From: Incurvaria masculella
Lineage: Eukaryota > Arthropoda > Insecta > Lepidoptera > Incurvariidae
Assembly: GCA_946894095.1 (NCBI GenBank)
Contig: OX335654.1
Location: forward strand, 19,229,687 to 19,293,686
Direction of reading: 5' to 3'
Length of the DNA stretch: 64,000 bases
The translations under genes and the position numbers were made by a program. This document shows positions 20,384 to 31,020 of the stretch, in pieces. A model generated the notes under the pieces. The model made no database searches, was not told where the DNA came from, and was given only the letters and a program-made list of their open reading frames with translations. Every line of letters starts with the position of its first letter. The first letter of the stretch is position 1.

Positions 20384-21727
20384 TTATAGCGCCAGCGCGA
20401 CGGTATCCGCCTCCGAGGCCGCTTCCGTCGCCTCCTCAGCCACCAGCCGCAGCACGTCCCCTCCCCCGCACCCGCCCGACCGCGAGTTGTACGTCACCGA
20501 GAGAGTCTTCTCGTCCACCGTCACGTTCTCCATCTCGACCCCGCTGTCCTTCCCCTTGCCCCCGCCGTTGTCCGCCGCCGCGTGCTTCAGCGACGCCGCC
20601 CTGTTCACCGTCGACAGCAGTGACTCCTGCACCGTGTCGTTGCCGTTGCACGCCCTCTGCCGCGGCGGGGCGCCGCGCGACTGCACGCTGCTCCGCGCGC
20701 CGCTCCCCGACGACGTGAAGCACGGCAGCACCTGCTTGAACTCCTTGCGAAAGTTCTCGTTGAGCCACGCGTACAGGAATGGATTGTAGCACGTGGAAGC
20801 CATCGCGAGCGAGTGGGCGATGAAGAAACAGAAGAAATAGTACTTCCAATCCGACATCTGCTCGTAGAAATCGTAGAGGATATTCATGGCGTTGAGCGGA
20901 AGCCATGAGATTCCGAAGATGGCGACCATCGATATGAGCATTCTATTTGTTCGTTTTTTGCGCTCTCGGTCCTGCTCCTCCCTGCGGGTATTCTTTGTAC
21001 CGGGCTTGGCCCGAGCGCGATCGTTCAGTCTTATGCTGACGCAAGTGTAGCATACGGCTATTGCCAGAAAAGGTATAAGGAACTGGAGAATCGTGGTGAA
21101 TGCCCCAAATATTTTTCTCGACCTGTCCGTCGGCCATGCTTCTTCGCAGAATGTTTTATTGTCCAACAACTGGATACCCATGAATAACCCGTAGGGACAA
21201 GTCACCAAGAGAGAGAACATCCATATAAACACGATGATGAATATACAAGTATTGAGTTTCATCCGCGGGTGAAAGGGGTAAATTATGACGAAAAAGCGGT
21301 CGATAGCTATCGAAGTAAGTGTTAGTGTGGAGATGTAAACGGAACAGCCCTGAGCGTAAGGCATCAGATGACATAAAATTTGCCCGAAGATCCATTCTCC
21401 GATGAAGGTGTACATTGGCGTGAGAGGAACGGCGAAGAAGCAGAGCAGAATGTCCGACAGCGCGAGGTTCGTGATGAAGAGGTTGGTGACGGTCTGCATG
21501 GCTTTGTTTCTAAAGACCACGTAGCATACGAGTACATTGCCGAAGACTCCAAGAACGAAGATGAGAGTGTAAAGGAGGCAAAACACTGCCTGCACCAGTC
21601 TCACATCAATTATGTCAAGTGTCTTATTGGAGCGAGGGTCTTCGATGATAGCATTATAAATTCCACCTATTGTTTTGGTCGTGATTTGGACGCCATTAGC
21701 AGGGAAAGTGTCGTTGACAACCATCAT
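20384..21727 (-). CDS. sNPFR: Short neuropeptide F receptor (class A GPCR)
   Basis: A peptide-gated receptor at the plasma membrane that signals through G proteins; in insects this family is tied to feeding and growth. The 447-residue frame is intact from MMVVN to a TAA stop. Visible features: N-glycosylation sites N5 and N34; TM1 with GNVLVCYVV (about 63-71); MQTVTNLFITNLALSD (TM2); C119 and C194 for the disulphide; DRF instead of DRY at 143-145, followed by FVIIYPFHPRMKL; KKRTNRM before TM6; FGISWLP in TM6; NPFLY (315-319) in TM7; and C336 as a likely palmitoylation site. The tail (340-447) is rich in Gly, Ala and Ser and is encoded by a GC-rich stretch. The core matches sNPF receptors rather than the long-NPF receptor. 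There are no introns in the coding part. The first of two adjacent ATGs was taken as the start. Confidence 0.93.
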   Translation of the reverse strand: MMVVNDTFPANGVQITTKTIGGIYNAIIEDPRSNKTLDIIDVRLVQAVFCLLYTLIFVLGVFGNVLVCYVVFRNKAMQTVTNLFITNLALSDILLCFFAVPLTPMYTFIGEWIFGQILCHLMPYAQGCSVYISTLTLTSIAIDRFFVIIYPFHPRMKLNTCIFIIVFIWMFSLLVTCPYGLFMGIQLLDNKTFCEEAWPTDRSRKIFGAFTTILQFLIPFLAIAVCYTCVSIRLNDRARAKPGTKNTRREEQDRERKKRTNRMLISMVAIFGISWLPLNAMNILYDFYEQMSDWKYYFFCFFIAHSLAMASTCYNPFLYAWLNENFRKEFKQVLPCFTSSGSGARSSVQSRGAPPRQRACNGNDTVQESLLSTVNRAASLKHAAADNGGGKGKDSGVEMENVTVDEKTLSVTYNSRSGGCGGGDVLRLVAEEATEAASEADTVALAL

Positions 21728-21775
21728 TGCTAGATCATTATCCAGTTGTACTCTTTATTCGTTCATGCATCCTTT
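21728..21775 (-). promoter_or_regulatory. Probable 5' leader of the receptor gene with upstream ATGs
   Basis: A CTTTTCAG splice-acceptor-like motif ends at 21776, so the coding exon could start at 21775. Downstream of it are three ATGs before the main start, each closed by an in-frame stop (21738-21770, 21755-21766, and a very short one starting at 21738). If transcribed, they could dampen translation. The acceptor is inferred; its pyrimidine tract is weak. Confidence 0.35.
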
Positions 21776-21783
21776 CTGAAAAG

Positions 21784-22797
21784 TGGAGGTATCTTTTCTC
21801 ATCTATTTAATCTTCGGGGCATGATTTGGATGGTTCTATAGATATTTTCAGCGCCGTTAATCCTCTCCTATACCTGTGGACAATCGAAACAGCGGTATAA
21901 GTAAGGCACGAATGTTAGGAAAAAAATAGTTATGACAGACAGTCTGCCTTGGTTGGAACGATTGGCGGGTGCCATTTTCTTTCCGGAAACAGAACAAATG
22001 GACTCAACTGAGCAACGACGTATAAAGATAATGCGATGAGGGGAGAGTATTTTATCGGGCGGGAAACCATGAAATAGATTGCATAACTTTATCAACTTGC
22101 CTGCGGAGCCATTCGTTTTATTACTACTTTCTTCTTGCGTCTCTAAAGATAAGTAGGGTTGCCACTTTTCCGCTTTCATAATATAATTTAGGTTACGATT
22201 TACCACTTATTAGACTTTTAATTAGGCCTTATCCAATGAACACATTTTTTTAATTTAAACTGCAGCGGCTATTGAAAATATCGTTCAAAGAAATAAATAA
22301 TATTTAAATTCATATTGCTAGCGCATTCTAAACTCATAGCTCGGAAATAGTTATACTAATTAATTATCGTTAATTCCGAATTTTTTTGTGTTTCCACTTT
22401 TTACCAGAATACACCCAGAAATATAATAAATCGTCAAATCTGATGGAATTTGGCTTCCTATGATAAATGATAGGGTTCAAACTGTGCACAATAATGCATC
22501 TCGGTGCAAAAGATGATATTTGTTCGAACTGCTCACACGCTCAGACATACACTAATGTTGAGTTGTAATGTGTATCTGCAGTTGAAACCACACAATACGA
22601 TGATATCGATTCCCAAATTGTAATGGCGCTGCATTGCAGTTGGCATAAACTCGGGTGATTTGCATAGATGAAGGCTATAACGACTGCGATACTCACTGGT
22701 TTAGTGCCATTTTGGTGACAACATTACGACAATGACAAAGAAAAAGCGATACATTTAAAAAAAAATCGGTACATTCTGACGTTTTCAGCCTGGTTAT
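21784..22797. other. Receptor upstream region, no exon recognised
   Basis: If the receptor has a 5' non-coding exon it should lie here or further to the right. No donor or promoter could be assigned with confidence. Confidence 0.4.
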
Positions 22798-23181
22798 GTC
22801 AGCCTCAGTGGCCCAGTGGCGCGACACTTCGGCGATCGCTCTCCGAAGTTAAGCAACGCTGGGTCCGGTCTGGTCTTGGATGGGTGACCATTCGACCGTT
22901 GAGAGAGGCTGGCCGTGGTTCGGATTCCACGTTAAGCTGTAGGTACCCTTCCTTACTTACTAGGTGGTAGGGTTTATCCCGCCCGGCTTGGTACCATCGC
23001 ATTGGATGAACGATGGTCGAAGCGGCAATAAAAATTGTCCGTGTTTTCCATCCAGTTCAATGTAGCCGTGCAATATAAGGAAGGTCCTGGCATGGCACCT
23101 AGTTCCCATGTGGTGTGTTGGGCTAATACCATGACAGAACTTGTGGTATTAGCCATCCATGTCCAGTCACATAAAAAAAAA
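22798..23181 (+). mobile_element. SINE with 5S rRNA-derived head, copy 1
   Basis: The head contains CTCCGAAGTTAAGCAACG and CTTGGATGGGTGACC, which correspond to the internal A and C box regions of 5S rRNA. The shared body and CCATGTCCAGTCACATA plus A's follow. This head type defines 5S-derived SINEs. Near-identical copies are at 34053 and 62219. Confidence 0.9.
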
Positions 23182-23455
23182 TGTATTGAGAAATTGAAGA
23201 GCGCGCACAGTGGGCGTTTAACGAACTTACATTTGCGAGTCCGAGTTTGATTTGACAGCTTACTCACCGTCGCCGTTAATATGTCGACGTTGCCGTTTAC
23301 GCCGACTCCGCGTTTTCATACAAATCGAAAGTCCGAGTTTGACTTTGACTGCTTGAAGAAGTAAAACCACAGAATATCTAGCAAAAACTTGAATTGAGTT
23401 TGACGTTTTTAAGTAACTGCAAAGTTCCGTAAACGCCAATTTAGGTGACAACAGG
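23182..23455. mobile_element. TIR miniature element (CACCTAAATTGGCG ends), 5'-truncated
   Basis: Abuts the A tail of the preceding SINE and runs from ATTGAGAAATTGAAGAGCG to CGCCAATTTAGGTGA. The left end is missing. Confidence 0.7.
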
Positions 23456-24159
23456 GACTAGAAGCTCAGAGGCGAATATAATAAACCTAATAACAGGGTT
23501 CTTCACGTGACACATTCACATTTTATTAATTCTACATTTATTCTATCTATAAGATTAATAATAATTAAATCTCGTTGCCTGCCCTGCTGTTAATCTGACT
23601 GAAATTGCAGATTCTTCGTATTTAGTTAGATACCTACTTGTCCTCCCAAGCGTAGAATTCATGCCAATTATACAACAGTTTATTTTAAACTTTAAATAAC
23701 CAAAAACAAGAGGAAAGATAAGGCTTTGGATGTAGCATTGAAATATGTTATAGTGTTATGAACATATAATCAATTAACTAATGAGAAGGTAATTAGATTG
23801 GTAGTTATTGAAAAAAAAATTTGGCGTCAAAATAGATGTAGACACATATTGTTAACGGAAATAGTTGAAACAAAACTCAGTTGAAAAAAAATAACATCCA
23901 TGTCCAGTTACAAAAAAATAAATAAAAAAGTACATTATAGAATAGATACATCAAATAAGTTTAATATAGAGTTATGAAACAAAAGAAATTATAATAAAAA
24001 ATCCAGAAAATATGAACACATTGTTAAGTACCTAAACGTTTAACATCATATTTTAAATGAGAAACAAAAAACCAAAAAATCCGTAATAATACATGAAATA
24101 GAAGTAAGCGGCAAGTAAAAAAAAAAATAAACAATAACAATTCGATGAAATAGTCTATT
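23456..24159. other. AT-rich, nothing recognised
   Basis: Only a SINE tail scrap (CCATGTCCAGTTAC plus A's, about 23897-23918) was seen. Confidence 0.4.
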
Positions 24160-24464
24160 TTTAAAGTTCCGTACCCAAATGGTGCCAACGGAATCCTATT
24201 ACTAAGCATCCGCTGTTCGTCCGTCCGTCTATCCGTCCGTCCGCCCGTCACAGTGTACTTTCTCATGAACCGTAATAGGTAGGCATCTGAATTTTTCACA
24301 GAATGTGTATATATTATGCCGCTATTAACAACAAACAGGTAAAATAAAAAAAAAATAAAAATAAAGGGGGCCCATTCAAAAAACGTGATTCCTTGTGTTA
24401 AATCTTTTACGATGGTACGGAGCCCTACATGTGCGAGTCCGACTCGCACTTGGCCAGTTTTTTA
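24160..24464 (-). mobile_element. CCGT-microsatellite element, copy 9
   Basis: Full-span copy with a mixed CCGT array near 24220-24248. Confidence 0.8.
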
Positions 24465-24852
24465 TATCATTGTAAGTATGTACATACATAGGATGTACAC
24501 GTGTTGCCCGAAATAACCCTTTGCTTATACTCGTATGTGTAGCTACTTGAACTAAAAATATTTCATAGAATTTTACCATGAGTTTCATGTTTCAATATCC
24601 GCCCTATAACATTTTACGGCATGAAACGGATCGTAAATGTATTTATGTTAATATTTTGAAGAAACTTGAGTACTTGATAAACAGACGTCTTGCATTTTCC
24701 TACAAAAATATAACAGTGTTGGTTTCATAAAAGTATTATGCAGATAAATAAAATAAAAAACATAATAAATATATACGTATATACTTTTTTACGTAAAAAC
24801 CAAGTCGCTTACTTGTGTATTGTTACCTACCTAAGCCAAATGTATTTATTTA
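24465..24852. other. AT-rich, nothing recognised
   Basis: No gene or repeat identified. Confidence 0.4.
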
Positions 24853-25057
24853 CGTAACGGGGCATGGATGGTTGATAAATACCACACCGGCTATCATGAT
24901 GTTACCGCGAAATACTGTATTCCCAATGAAATCAGTCACCATGCCAGGACCTTCCCTTGCTGAGCACGGTTACGATGAACTAGATGTAAAAAAACGGTCA
25001 TTTTTTAGTGCCACATCGACTATTTTTTATCAATACGATAGTACCATCCTATACTTG
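24853..25057 (-). mobile_element. SINE, head missing
   Basis: Minus-strand body from GATGGTACTATCG-equivalent sequence through GGTCCTGGCATGGTGAC to the GGCATGGATGG tail complement. Confidence 0.7.
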
Positions 25058-25239
25058 TAATGCTATAAATTATATTAATTTATATAATTGCATTCGTAAC
25101 TTTATTAGTTGTAAGTAACTTAAACTGAGGGTTGCTGTTCCTATTGTTCTTTGTTCTTTGCCTTAATCTGTTCTACCAAGGAATTGTCTGGCAGTAGCAT
25201 TTAGATCTAAGTATGTATTTCATAATTGTGGACGGAAAA

Positions 25240-25370
25240 ATATAATATGTAAACCCGTGAAGTTTCTCTGCGGGTTCTTCTTTACTGGGTTGATCGAATC
25301 CGCGGATCTTTGGGACGTAACTTGGTGTAGTTTGACTACCAAAAAGTTTAAATAATGAAATGAAAATGGA
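25240..25370 (+). mobile_element. Unclassified retroposon 3' segment, copy 1
   Basis: GTGAAGTTTCTCTGCGGGTT, GATCGAATCCGCGGATC and TGTAGTTTGACTACC recur at 37985-38165, and the last motif recurs near 60833. The body resembles a LINE 3' tail; class not determined. Confidence 0.45.
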
Positions 25371-25386
25371 AAATAACACTACCATA

Positions 25387-25457
25387 TTTTTTTTGGACAT
25401 GGATGGCTAATACCAAACTGAACGTCAGATATTAGCTTAACACACCACATGGGAATT
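25387..25457 (-). mobile_element. SINE tail fragment
   Basis: T run, GGACATGGATGGCTAATACC and ACACACCACATGGGAA are the complement of the family tail. Confidence 0.65.
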
Positions 25458-25470
25458 GTTTATTTTTGCT

Positions 25471-25914
25471 TGACTCAAAAAATATCAATAATCGTAACTT
25501 CAAAAATGGCAATTATTTTTTAGTGCATGTTAATTTGTTTTGGTGTAATTTTTCTTTGAAGTCGGTTTATTTTTGTTAAAATGTATCTTTATTTTTTTAT
25601 TTTAGTGAATCTAAAGTACACTAACTAATTTGTACACGTCCTTCCCAATATCAAAAGAATCATCGAAATCGGTTGGCGTGATATTGAGTTATTCGTCCAT
25701 TTGACGCGCACATACTTAATGCAAATTTAAGACTTATATGATTTTCTCATAGATACCAATTTCACACAGATCACAAATTGGACCACACGGGAAACACCAG
25801 CTTTCAATAAAAAAAAAATCATCAAAATCGGTTCACCCAGGCGAAAGTTCTGAGATAACAAACATAAAAAAATACAGTCGAATTGAAAACCTGCTCCTTT
25901 TTTGAAGTCAGTTA
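25471..25914 (+). mobile_element. AACCGACTTC-family element, truncated
   Basis: One foldback arm (TTTTTAGTGCATG, CTTTGAAGTCGGTTT) followed by the body, ending TTTTTTGAAGTCAGTT. Has a single TTTAGTGAATC motif (about 25600-25611), so it also lacks the coding block. Confidence 0.65.
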
Positions 25915-26300
25915 AAAATTAAAATTGGCCATGCTTAAAATATTATGTTGAAGCGTTCTAAAGGCGCCAAACCATGCCGCTACCTCGAAAAGAGGAAAGT
26001 ACGATATTAGAAAATCACTTAAACTTCTTTAGCATACAGAGATATCTCAGCACAGGCTCTTCGATTGCGAATGGTATCAATCGGAATTTGGGGAATAATT
26101 TCCTCAACATTTTTTTTATAAGATTGATATCTCAATATTTTTAGTTAAAACGCCTTAGCGTAGGATCAATACGTAAAATATGCCTTCAAGGACTTACTAA
26201 AGGCCGTGGATCCTCGCGTGGATCCCTTGCTATGCTTTTTTAAATAATTTGTATTGTGGCTCTCTGTCTTTATATTGTTGTTAATTTTATTTATGTAGTT
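25915..26300. other. No gene recognised
   Basis: Nothing supported. Confidence 0.35.
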
Positions 26301-26468
26301 TTTAGGGTTCCGTACCCAAAGGGTGAACACGGAACCCTATTACTAAGCCTCCGCTGTCCGTCCGTCCGTCCGTCCGTCCGTCCGTCCGTCCGTCCGTCTG
26401 TCACAGGGCTGTATCTCAGTAACCATAACAGGTAGACAGCTGAAATTTTCACAGAGTGTGTATTTATA
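26301..26468 (-). mobile_element. CCGT-microsatellite element, copy 10, truncated
   Basis: Hairpin end and the longest tetranucleotide array of the window (about ten CCGT-type units, 26356-26398). It stops in CAGAGTGTGTATTTAT. Confidence 0.8.
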
Positions 26469-26663
26469 TGGTGTAATCCAAAGGTCGCAGATCCGAATGC
26501 AGGTTTGCAGGTTCAATATTAAAATGCTTTCTTTTATTTTACAAATTTGATTACAATACTTCAATGTTGCTGACACAGATTAAATATATTACGACCATAA
26601 TGTATGTAATCTGTGATGATATTGACATTGTATAACCTCAAATCTAACACACATTTTATTATT

Positions 26664-26783
26664 TTACGTTTACGGATAAATTTAATGTTCAGCTTGCTTT
26701 TTAAGCTCGACGTTTCGTCCACCACGCTGTGGGCATCATCAGGATTAGGAAATAGGTTGAAAACTGTTTATCCGTAAACGTAA
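26664..26783. repeat. Inverted repeat enclosing a hammerhead-like motif
   Basis: TTTACGGATAAA near 26669-26680 pairs with TTTATCCGTAAA near 26766-26778. The hammerhead-like motif lies between. The layout resembles the ribozyme-bearing ends of Penelope-like elements. Confidence 0.55.
26703..26748 (-). ncRNA. Hammerhead-like motif, weak stem I
   Basis: Minus strand: perfect core CTGATGA (26736-26742), stem II with CCAC/GTGG pairing, then GAA, palindromic ACGT and cleavage-site C. An extra T separates the core from stem II, as at 65-110. Only about two base pairs of stem I can be drawn. Confidence 0.5.
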
Positions 26784-27090
26784 AAAAAATATGTCAAACA
26801 ACAATACAAATCTAAACAAACTAACAATCATTTCTTAAATATTTACTAAAATCATCCATAAATTAAATAATACTAAAATGCGAAAAACTCGCCAAAGTTA
26901 CCCCGATTGGTTGTAACCGTTTCTAAATCGTATTCTTCATTCATAACTCTTCCCTCATACTTGTGCTCATACTTTCGTGCGTATCAGTTATGTAAGCTAA
27001 TAGTTGAAGTGGATATCCTTCGTTATTTACACGCTTTGGCGTCCCTTAGCAGCAAATATCTCTACAGAGGCGCCTCTCGACGTGTAAGCA

Positions 27091-27640
27091 TTAAGGTGGC
27101 CCAACCCGGCGGGCCTAACTCATTCGCGGGCACGGTACAAAACCGTGCTGTTGCGCTCTGGGACCTTCTCTGTTTCAAAGAATAAGACAGTCTCCGTGAT
27201 GAGGAAGATGCAACATGTGCACAAAAAAGACAATGTGCATAGTGTATGATTTGGTAAGATTTACGAAAATTTTAATTTCAAAACTACTTATAGCTAAAAG
27301 TAAACCACGACCGCTGTAGTCAAAAATCTAACAAAAACCAAATAGATCATAAATCTTGATTAAATAAGCTATGTCTGATGACTAATCTTTTTACGATGTT
27401 CTTACTTTATCATTGCGTAATCCACCTCCAAAGTTATTGTATAAAACGCGCGAAAAATTCGAACTTTCGGACCTTATAACTTAGAAACCAAACACAATTT
27501 TACAATGCCAATGGTCATCAGACATCTAGTTCTATCAAATAAAGCTATTTTGAGCAAAATTTTGGATCTCTGACAAGAAATATGGGCGTGATCTTCTTTC
27601 CCCTTTTGTATGGGGAGATGAGCGGGATGGGCCACCTTAA
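27091..27640 (+). mobile_element. TTAA-flanked miniature element, family B, intact copy
   Basis: TTAA at both ends, terminal repeats AAGGTGGCCCAACCCGGCG and inverted AAGGTGGCCCATCCCGCTC. Its uninterrupted GCACAAAAAAGACAATGTGC segment is the empty-site reference for the large insertion at 42503-52495. Confidence 0.85.
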
Positions 27641-28540
27641 TGGTATTTTATCAATCCAATTTACATGTTAACAAAATGTTAGTAGAATTGGGAGCGCCAG
27701 AGCGGGGCGAGCGAATAAAGTATACGTAACCATAAAATGTAATTTACTGCTGCAAAGGCCACCCCCGACATTATTACTGAATGCGGAGACGCGGAGAGCA
27801 AGGGTACGTGTTGAAAATAGCTCAAAGCATTTTCATTTATACGGAACCCTTTGGTAGACCTACGGATATGGAATGTACATAAGTTAGTGGGTCGCGTCCC
27901 ATGTAGAGCGGTTAGCCTTCTCTGCGTAAAGTTTAGGTCGGGTTAGGTTAGGTCCTAAGATTCGTACTACGGGATGAAATTTCGGTTTCCATTTCTGGGG
28001 TCTTGTTTTCAAATTCACCTTCGCCTGTAATTCATAGTCAAGTGTGACTCACCAGTGAGTCAAATTTTTTTAATACTTATGAAATGACTTTTCTTAAATT
28101 ATGACTTGTCGTTGATTCATGGTTACATATTACACAGTAAGTTCTTTTCGTTCAATGGTGCTTTGCGCGAAAAGTGTGTTTATGTACGTCAGCCAACGAA
28201 TTTCTCCATACGTACGGGTTTAACTTGATATTTTGTATTTATTTAATGTAAACGAGATCACTGCATGTTACATAATTAATTTGAGATTTACGAAGACCTT
28301 AAATTGAAGCAAAATATTCAGAAAAATCTTTGGCCTGGAGATTCGTCCGAAGCAGGAGACTATAACCGAGCTGACTGTAGTGTCCGATAGCAAAAAAGAC
28401 TTTGGTGGCGACAACAACAATATCTCAATCATTGTAGCCAAAAAGGCCTTAAAGTAGGATGAATAAGTGAAAGCAGCGCCATCTGGTAGTAGATAGGGAA
28501 AGCATTGTGTCGATTCGAATATGATTCGTTGGCAGACGTC
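27641..28540. other. No gene recognised
   Basis: A single GGTTAGGTTAGG motif near 27938. The 105-residue minus frame at 28268-28585 has no recognisable domain and I do not call it a gene. Confidence 0.4.
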
Positions 28541-28544
28541 ATTA

Positions 28545-28600
28545 TCTGGATATCTCAGCGGTAGAGCAATGAATATGTAATCCAAAAGTTACAAGTTTTT
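28545..28600 (+). repeat. tRNA-like fragment
   Basis: GGATATCTCAGCGGTAGAGC looks like a tRNA D-arm and A box. No matching acceptor stem or B box follows, so it is likely a degenerate SINE head. Confidence 0.35.
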
Positions 28601-28737
28601 ATACTGTTTTCGACGAAGGGCTAGATTAAAAAAAACAGTTTGTGGCGACTGTAGCGCCTCTACAAAGAGCTGCTAATTTAACATGCCAACAAATACGTAG
28701 ATAGCGCTACCCGCTCGAACGTTCAATATGTCAAAAA

Positions 28738-28915
28738 AACCAAGTCTGTATCGCAAGACACTCCGACGTTTCGAGCTGATCGTTCAGCACGTGGTCAAGA
28801 AGGCAGCCGCTATGTCCGTACGCAGCAGCCGACTGACAGCTAGGCTCGCCGTGCTCGTAGATCGTAACGTCGGAGAAAGACTCCTCCCGCCGCGTGAAAA
28901 GCCGTAAGTTTTCAA
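28738..28915 (-). mobile_element. Penelope-like terminal fragment
   Basis: Minus strand has AAAACTTACGGCTTTTC, as at the left end of the window, and GATCAGCTCGAAACGTCGG with a damaged core (CTGAACGA). I read it as a decayed ribozyme-bearing end of the same kind. Confidence 0.5.
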
Positions 28916-28973
28916 ACATAACCTGAAATGCTTAACAAAATCGGTCTAGCTGTTTTAAAGTTCAAAGGAACCA

Positions 28974-29379
28974 GGCTCGTAGCCTAGTGGCGCATGGACT
29001 GGCCTAGCGTACCAGAGGTCTGGGTTTAATTCCTCGCTCCGACATGCAACACTTTCTTTCTTTTTCTGAGTTCTATAAGTGCATTTCGTCACGAATGCGA
29101 ACTGCTCCATGGTTTGGAATCCATGTAAAACTGTAGGTCCCCTTCCCCTACTAGGTGGTAGGGTGTAAGCCCGCCCGGGTTGGTACGTCGCATTAAATGA
29201 AAAGATGGTCGAAGCGGCAATGAAAAATTGTCCGTGTTTTCTATCCAGTTCAATGTAGCCGTGCTCATAAAGGGAAGGTCCTGGCATGGCACCTAATTCC
29301 ATCGGGAATGTGGTGTATTGGGCTAATATCATAACGGTAGTTGTGTGGTATTAGCCATCCATGTCAGGTTGCATAAAGA
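28974..29379 (+). mobile_element. SINE, tRNA-like head, near full length
   Basis: GGCTCGTAGCCTAGTGGCGC, GGGTTTAATTCC and the complete body to CCATGTCAGGTTGCATAAAG. It has a one-base loss in the GGTACCATCGC block. Confidence 0.85.
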
Positions 29380-29514
29380 AAAACAAACATAACCATACAC
29401 AGCGTTTTTAATATATTTACAAGATTTAGAAGATAGGTGCTCGTGTATAACATGTAACTATGGCAAATATACTTTTTCGTACTAAACAGGTAATGTAGGA
29501 AAATTCCAAATTAT

Positions 29515-29660
29515 GGGTATACAGCCGGTGGCGAAATTGGTAGACGCAATACCCGCGAATGGTATGTTTTGCTGGTTTGGGTCCAGCCTTGCAGTATATT
29601 CGTAAAGTAGTTCTATTAACTGGGCTCTTTCTTCAATTAATGTGTCCTTGCTTCACGGTC
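29515..29660 (+). mobile_element. SINE with tRNA-Leu-like head, body lost
   Basis: GCCGGTGGCGAAATTGGTAG, ACGCAATACCCGCGAATGG and TGGTTTGGGTCCAGCC keep the order of a leucine-type tRNA. Sequence after the head diverges quickly. Confidence 0.65.
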
Positions 29661-30175
29661 GATTATACATACATACATATCACATTCCATGTAACTATGG
29701 CTACCAAAAGACGGACAGAAGTTTAAGCCGACTAATTAGTGTCCCAACATTACACAGGCTGCCATTAAACAATACGCTAACAAGGACGCCGTTATTAATT
29801 CCGGCGCTATCTCATGAGAGAAGATTTAATCTGTGGATCCTGCTAAAATGTAGCGTTTCAGTGACGGAAAATTCTCCGGGAGCGAGACATCGGTCTAAAA
29901 TGAAAATTGCCCATGTAACGTACCTCCTGTTCAGTAATTAAACCACTGGCTGTCCGGTTGGGCAAATATTGACTAAGGTCGTGGTTTTCAGCGGATTTTC
30001 CATATCAAAACATCACGGAGGCTCAATGAAACTGAGCCAAAATCTTTGGACTTAGAGTTAGTTTTCCTACTCAAGAAATACATTCAAGGTATTTTTTTTG
30101 TGGCTATATGCTTGAGACCATAGACCTAGCATGTGGTACATCCTATTTCTATGGCAGTGGTGCTGGACAATATAT
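29661..30175. other. No gene recognised
   Basis: A 99-residue open frame at 29642-29941 shows no domain or codon signal that I trust. Confidence 0.4.
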
Positions 30176-30472
30176 TTTTTAGGGTTCCGTACCCAAAGGG
30201 TGCCAATGGAACCATATTACTAAGCCTCCGTTGTCCGTCCGTCCACCCGTCTGTCCGCCCGACTGTCATCTCTAAACCGTAATAGGTAGGCAGCTGAAAT
30301 GTTCACACAGTGTGTATATATTTTGCCGCTATAACAACAAATAGGTAAACTTTTAAAATAATAAAAATGAAAAGGGTCTGCCTAACAAAAAACCATTTTT
30401 TTTATGGTAAATCTTGTACGATGGTACGGAAACTTCGTGTGCTAGTCCGACTCACACTTGGCCGGTTTTTTC
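30176..30472 (-). mobile_element. CCGT-microsatellite element, copy 11
   Basis: Full-span, diverged copy from AGGGTTCCGTACCC to CTCACACTTGGCCGG. Confidence 0.8.
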
Positions 30473-30574
30473 TTAGCCAGAACGTCGTTTTTACGACGAA
30501 TGTGATATATATGTAGAATCGACAGAAGCAGGCTCACATTAATTGAAGAAAGAAGGATGTAAAAATAACGAATT

Positions 30575-30795
30575 TATAAATAGTAAAGCTGGACTTGAAC
30601 CAGCAAACATACCTTTCGCGGGTAATGCGTCTACTAATCTCGCCACAGGCTCTATACCCATAACGTGGAATTCCTCTGCAATCCCTATCACAGCTGCTGT
30701 CATAATATTAACTCAACACTCCACATGGAAACTAGGTGCCATGCCAGGACCTTCCTTATATTGTACGGCTACATTAAACTGAACGGAAAACATAT
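30575..30795 (-). mobile_element. SINE with tRNA-Leu-like head and shared tail
   Basis: Minus strand: GTGGCGAGATTAGTAGACGC, CCCGCGAAAGGTATG and TGGTTCAAGTCCAGC form the head (about 30590-30660). The body carries GGTCCTGGCATGGCACC and CCATGTGGAGTG. This copy joins the Leu-like head to the common body most clearly. Confidence 0.75.
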
Positions 30796-30954
30796 ATGTT
30801 GATACGACCGATACCAAACATCACAGGATCACCCGTTTGACTAATTTTAAGAAAATGCTGAAAACTGAATGGAAAATGTAATCATAATCGGTCAATCCTT
30901 TTTTGAAGTTTTGAAGTCTATAGGGATTTAAACATACATACACACATCCATTTT

Positions 30955-31020
30955 TCATCCATAAATCAGGACATTCGGCTAATATCATGACGGGGTTAGT
31001 GGTGTCTAGTTACATAAAAA
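30955..31020 (+). mobile_element. SINE tail fragment
   Basis: CGGCTAATATCATGACGG, GTGTCTAGTTACATAAAAA. Confidence 0.55.

Noticed and set aside
20316..20789. 157-residue plus-strand frame and further open frames antisense to the receptor tail
   Set aside because: They arise from the GC-rich, stop-poor codons of the receptor C-terminus on the other strand and show low-complexity Pro/Arg/Ser composition without a domain.
22830..22900. Possible 5S rRNA gene
   Set aside because: 5S-like internal promoter regions are present, but the sequence continues into the SINE body and tail, and three dispersed copies share that structure.
26340..26400. CRISPR-like regular repeats
   Set aside because: It is a plain CCGT tetranucleotide microsatellite inside a known interspersed element.
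28268..28585. 105-residue minus-strand frame
   Set aside because: No recognisable domain or repeat match and no codon signal. Left as unassigned sequence.
29515..29600. Possible genuine tRNA-Leu gene
   Set aside because: The order of arms is tRNA-like, but the acceptor stem does not close and related heads occur joined to SINE bodies, so a SINE head is the better reading.
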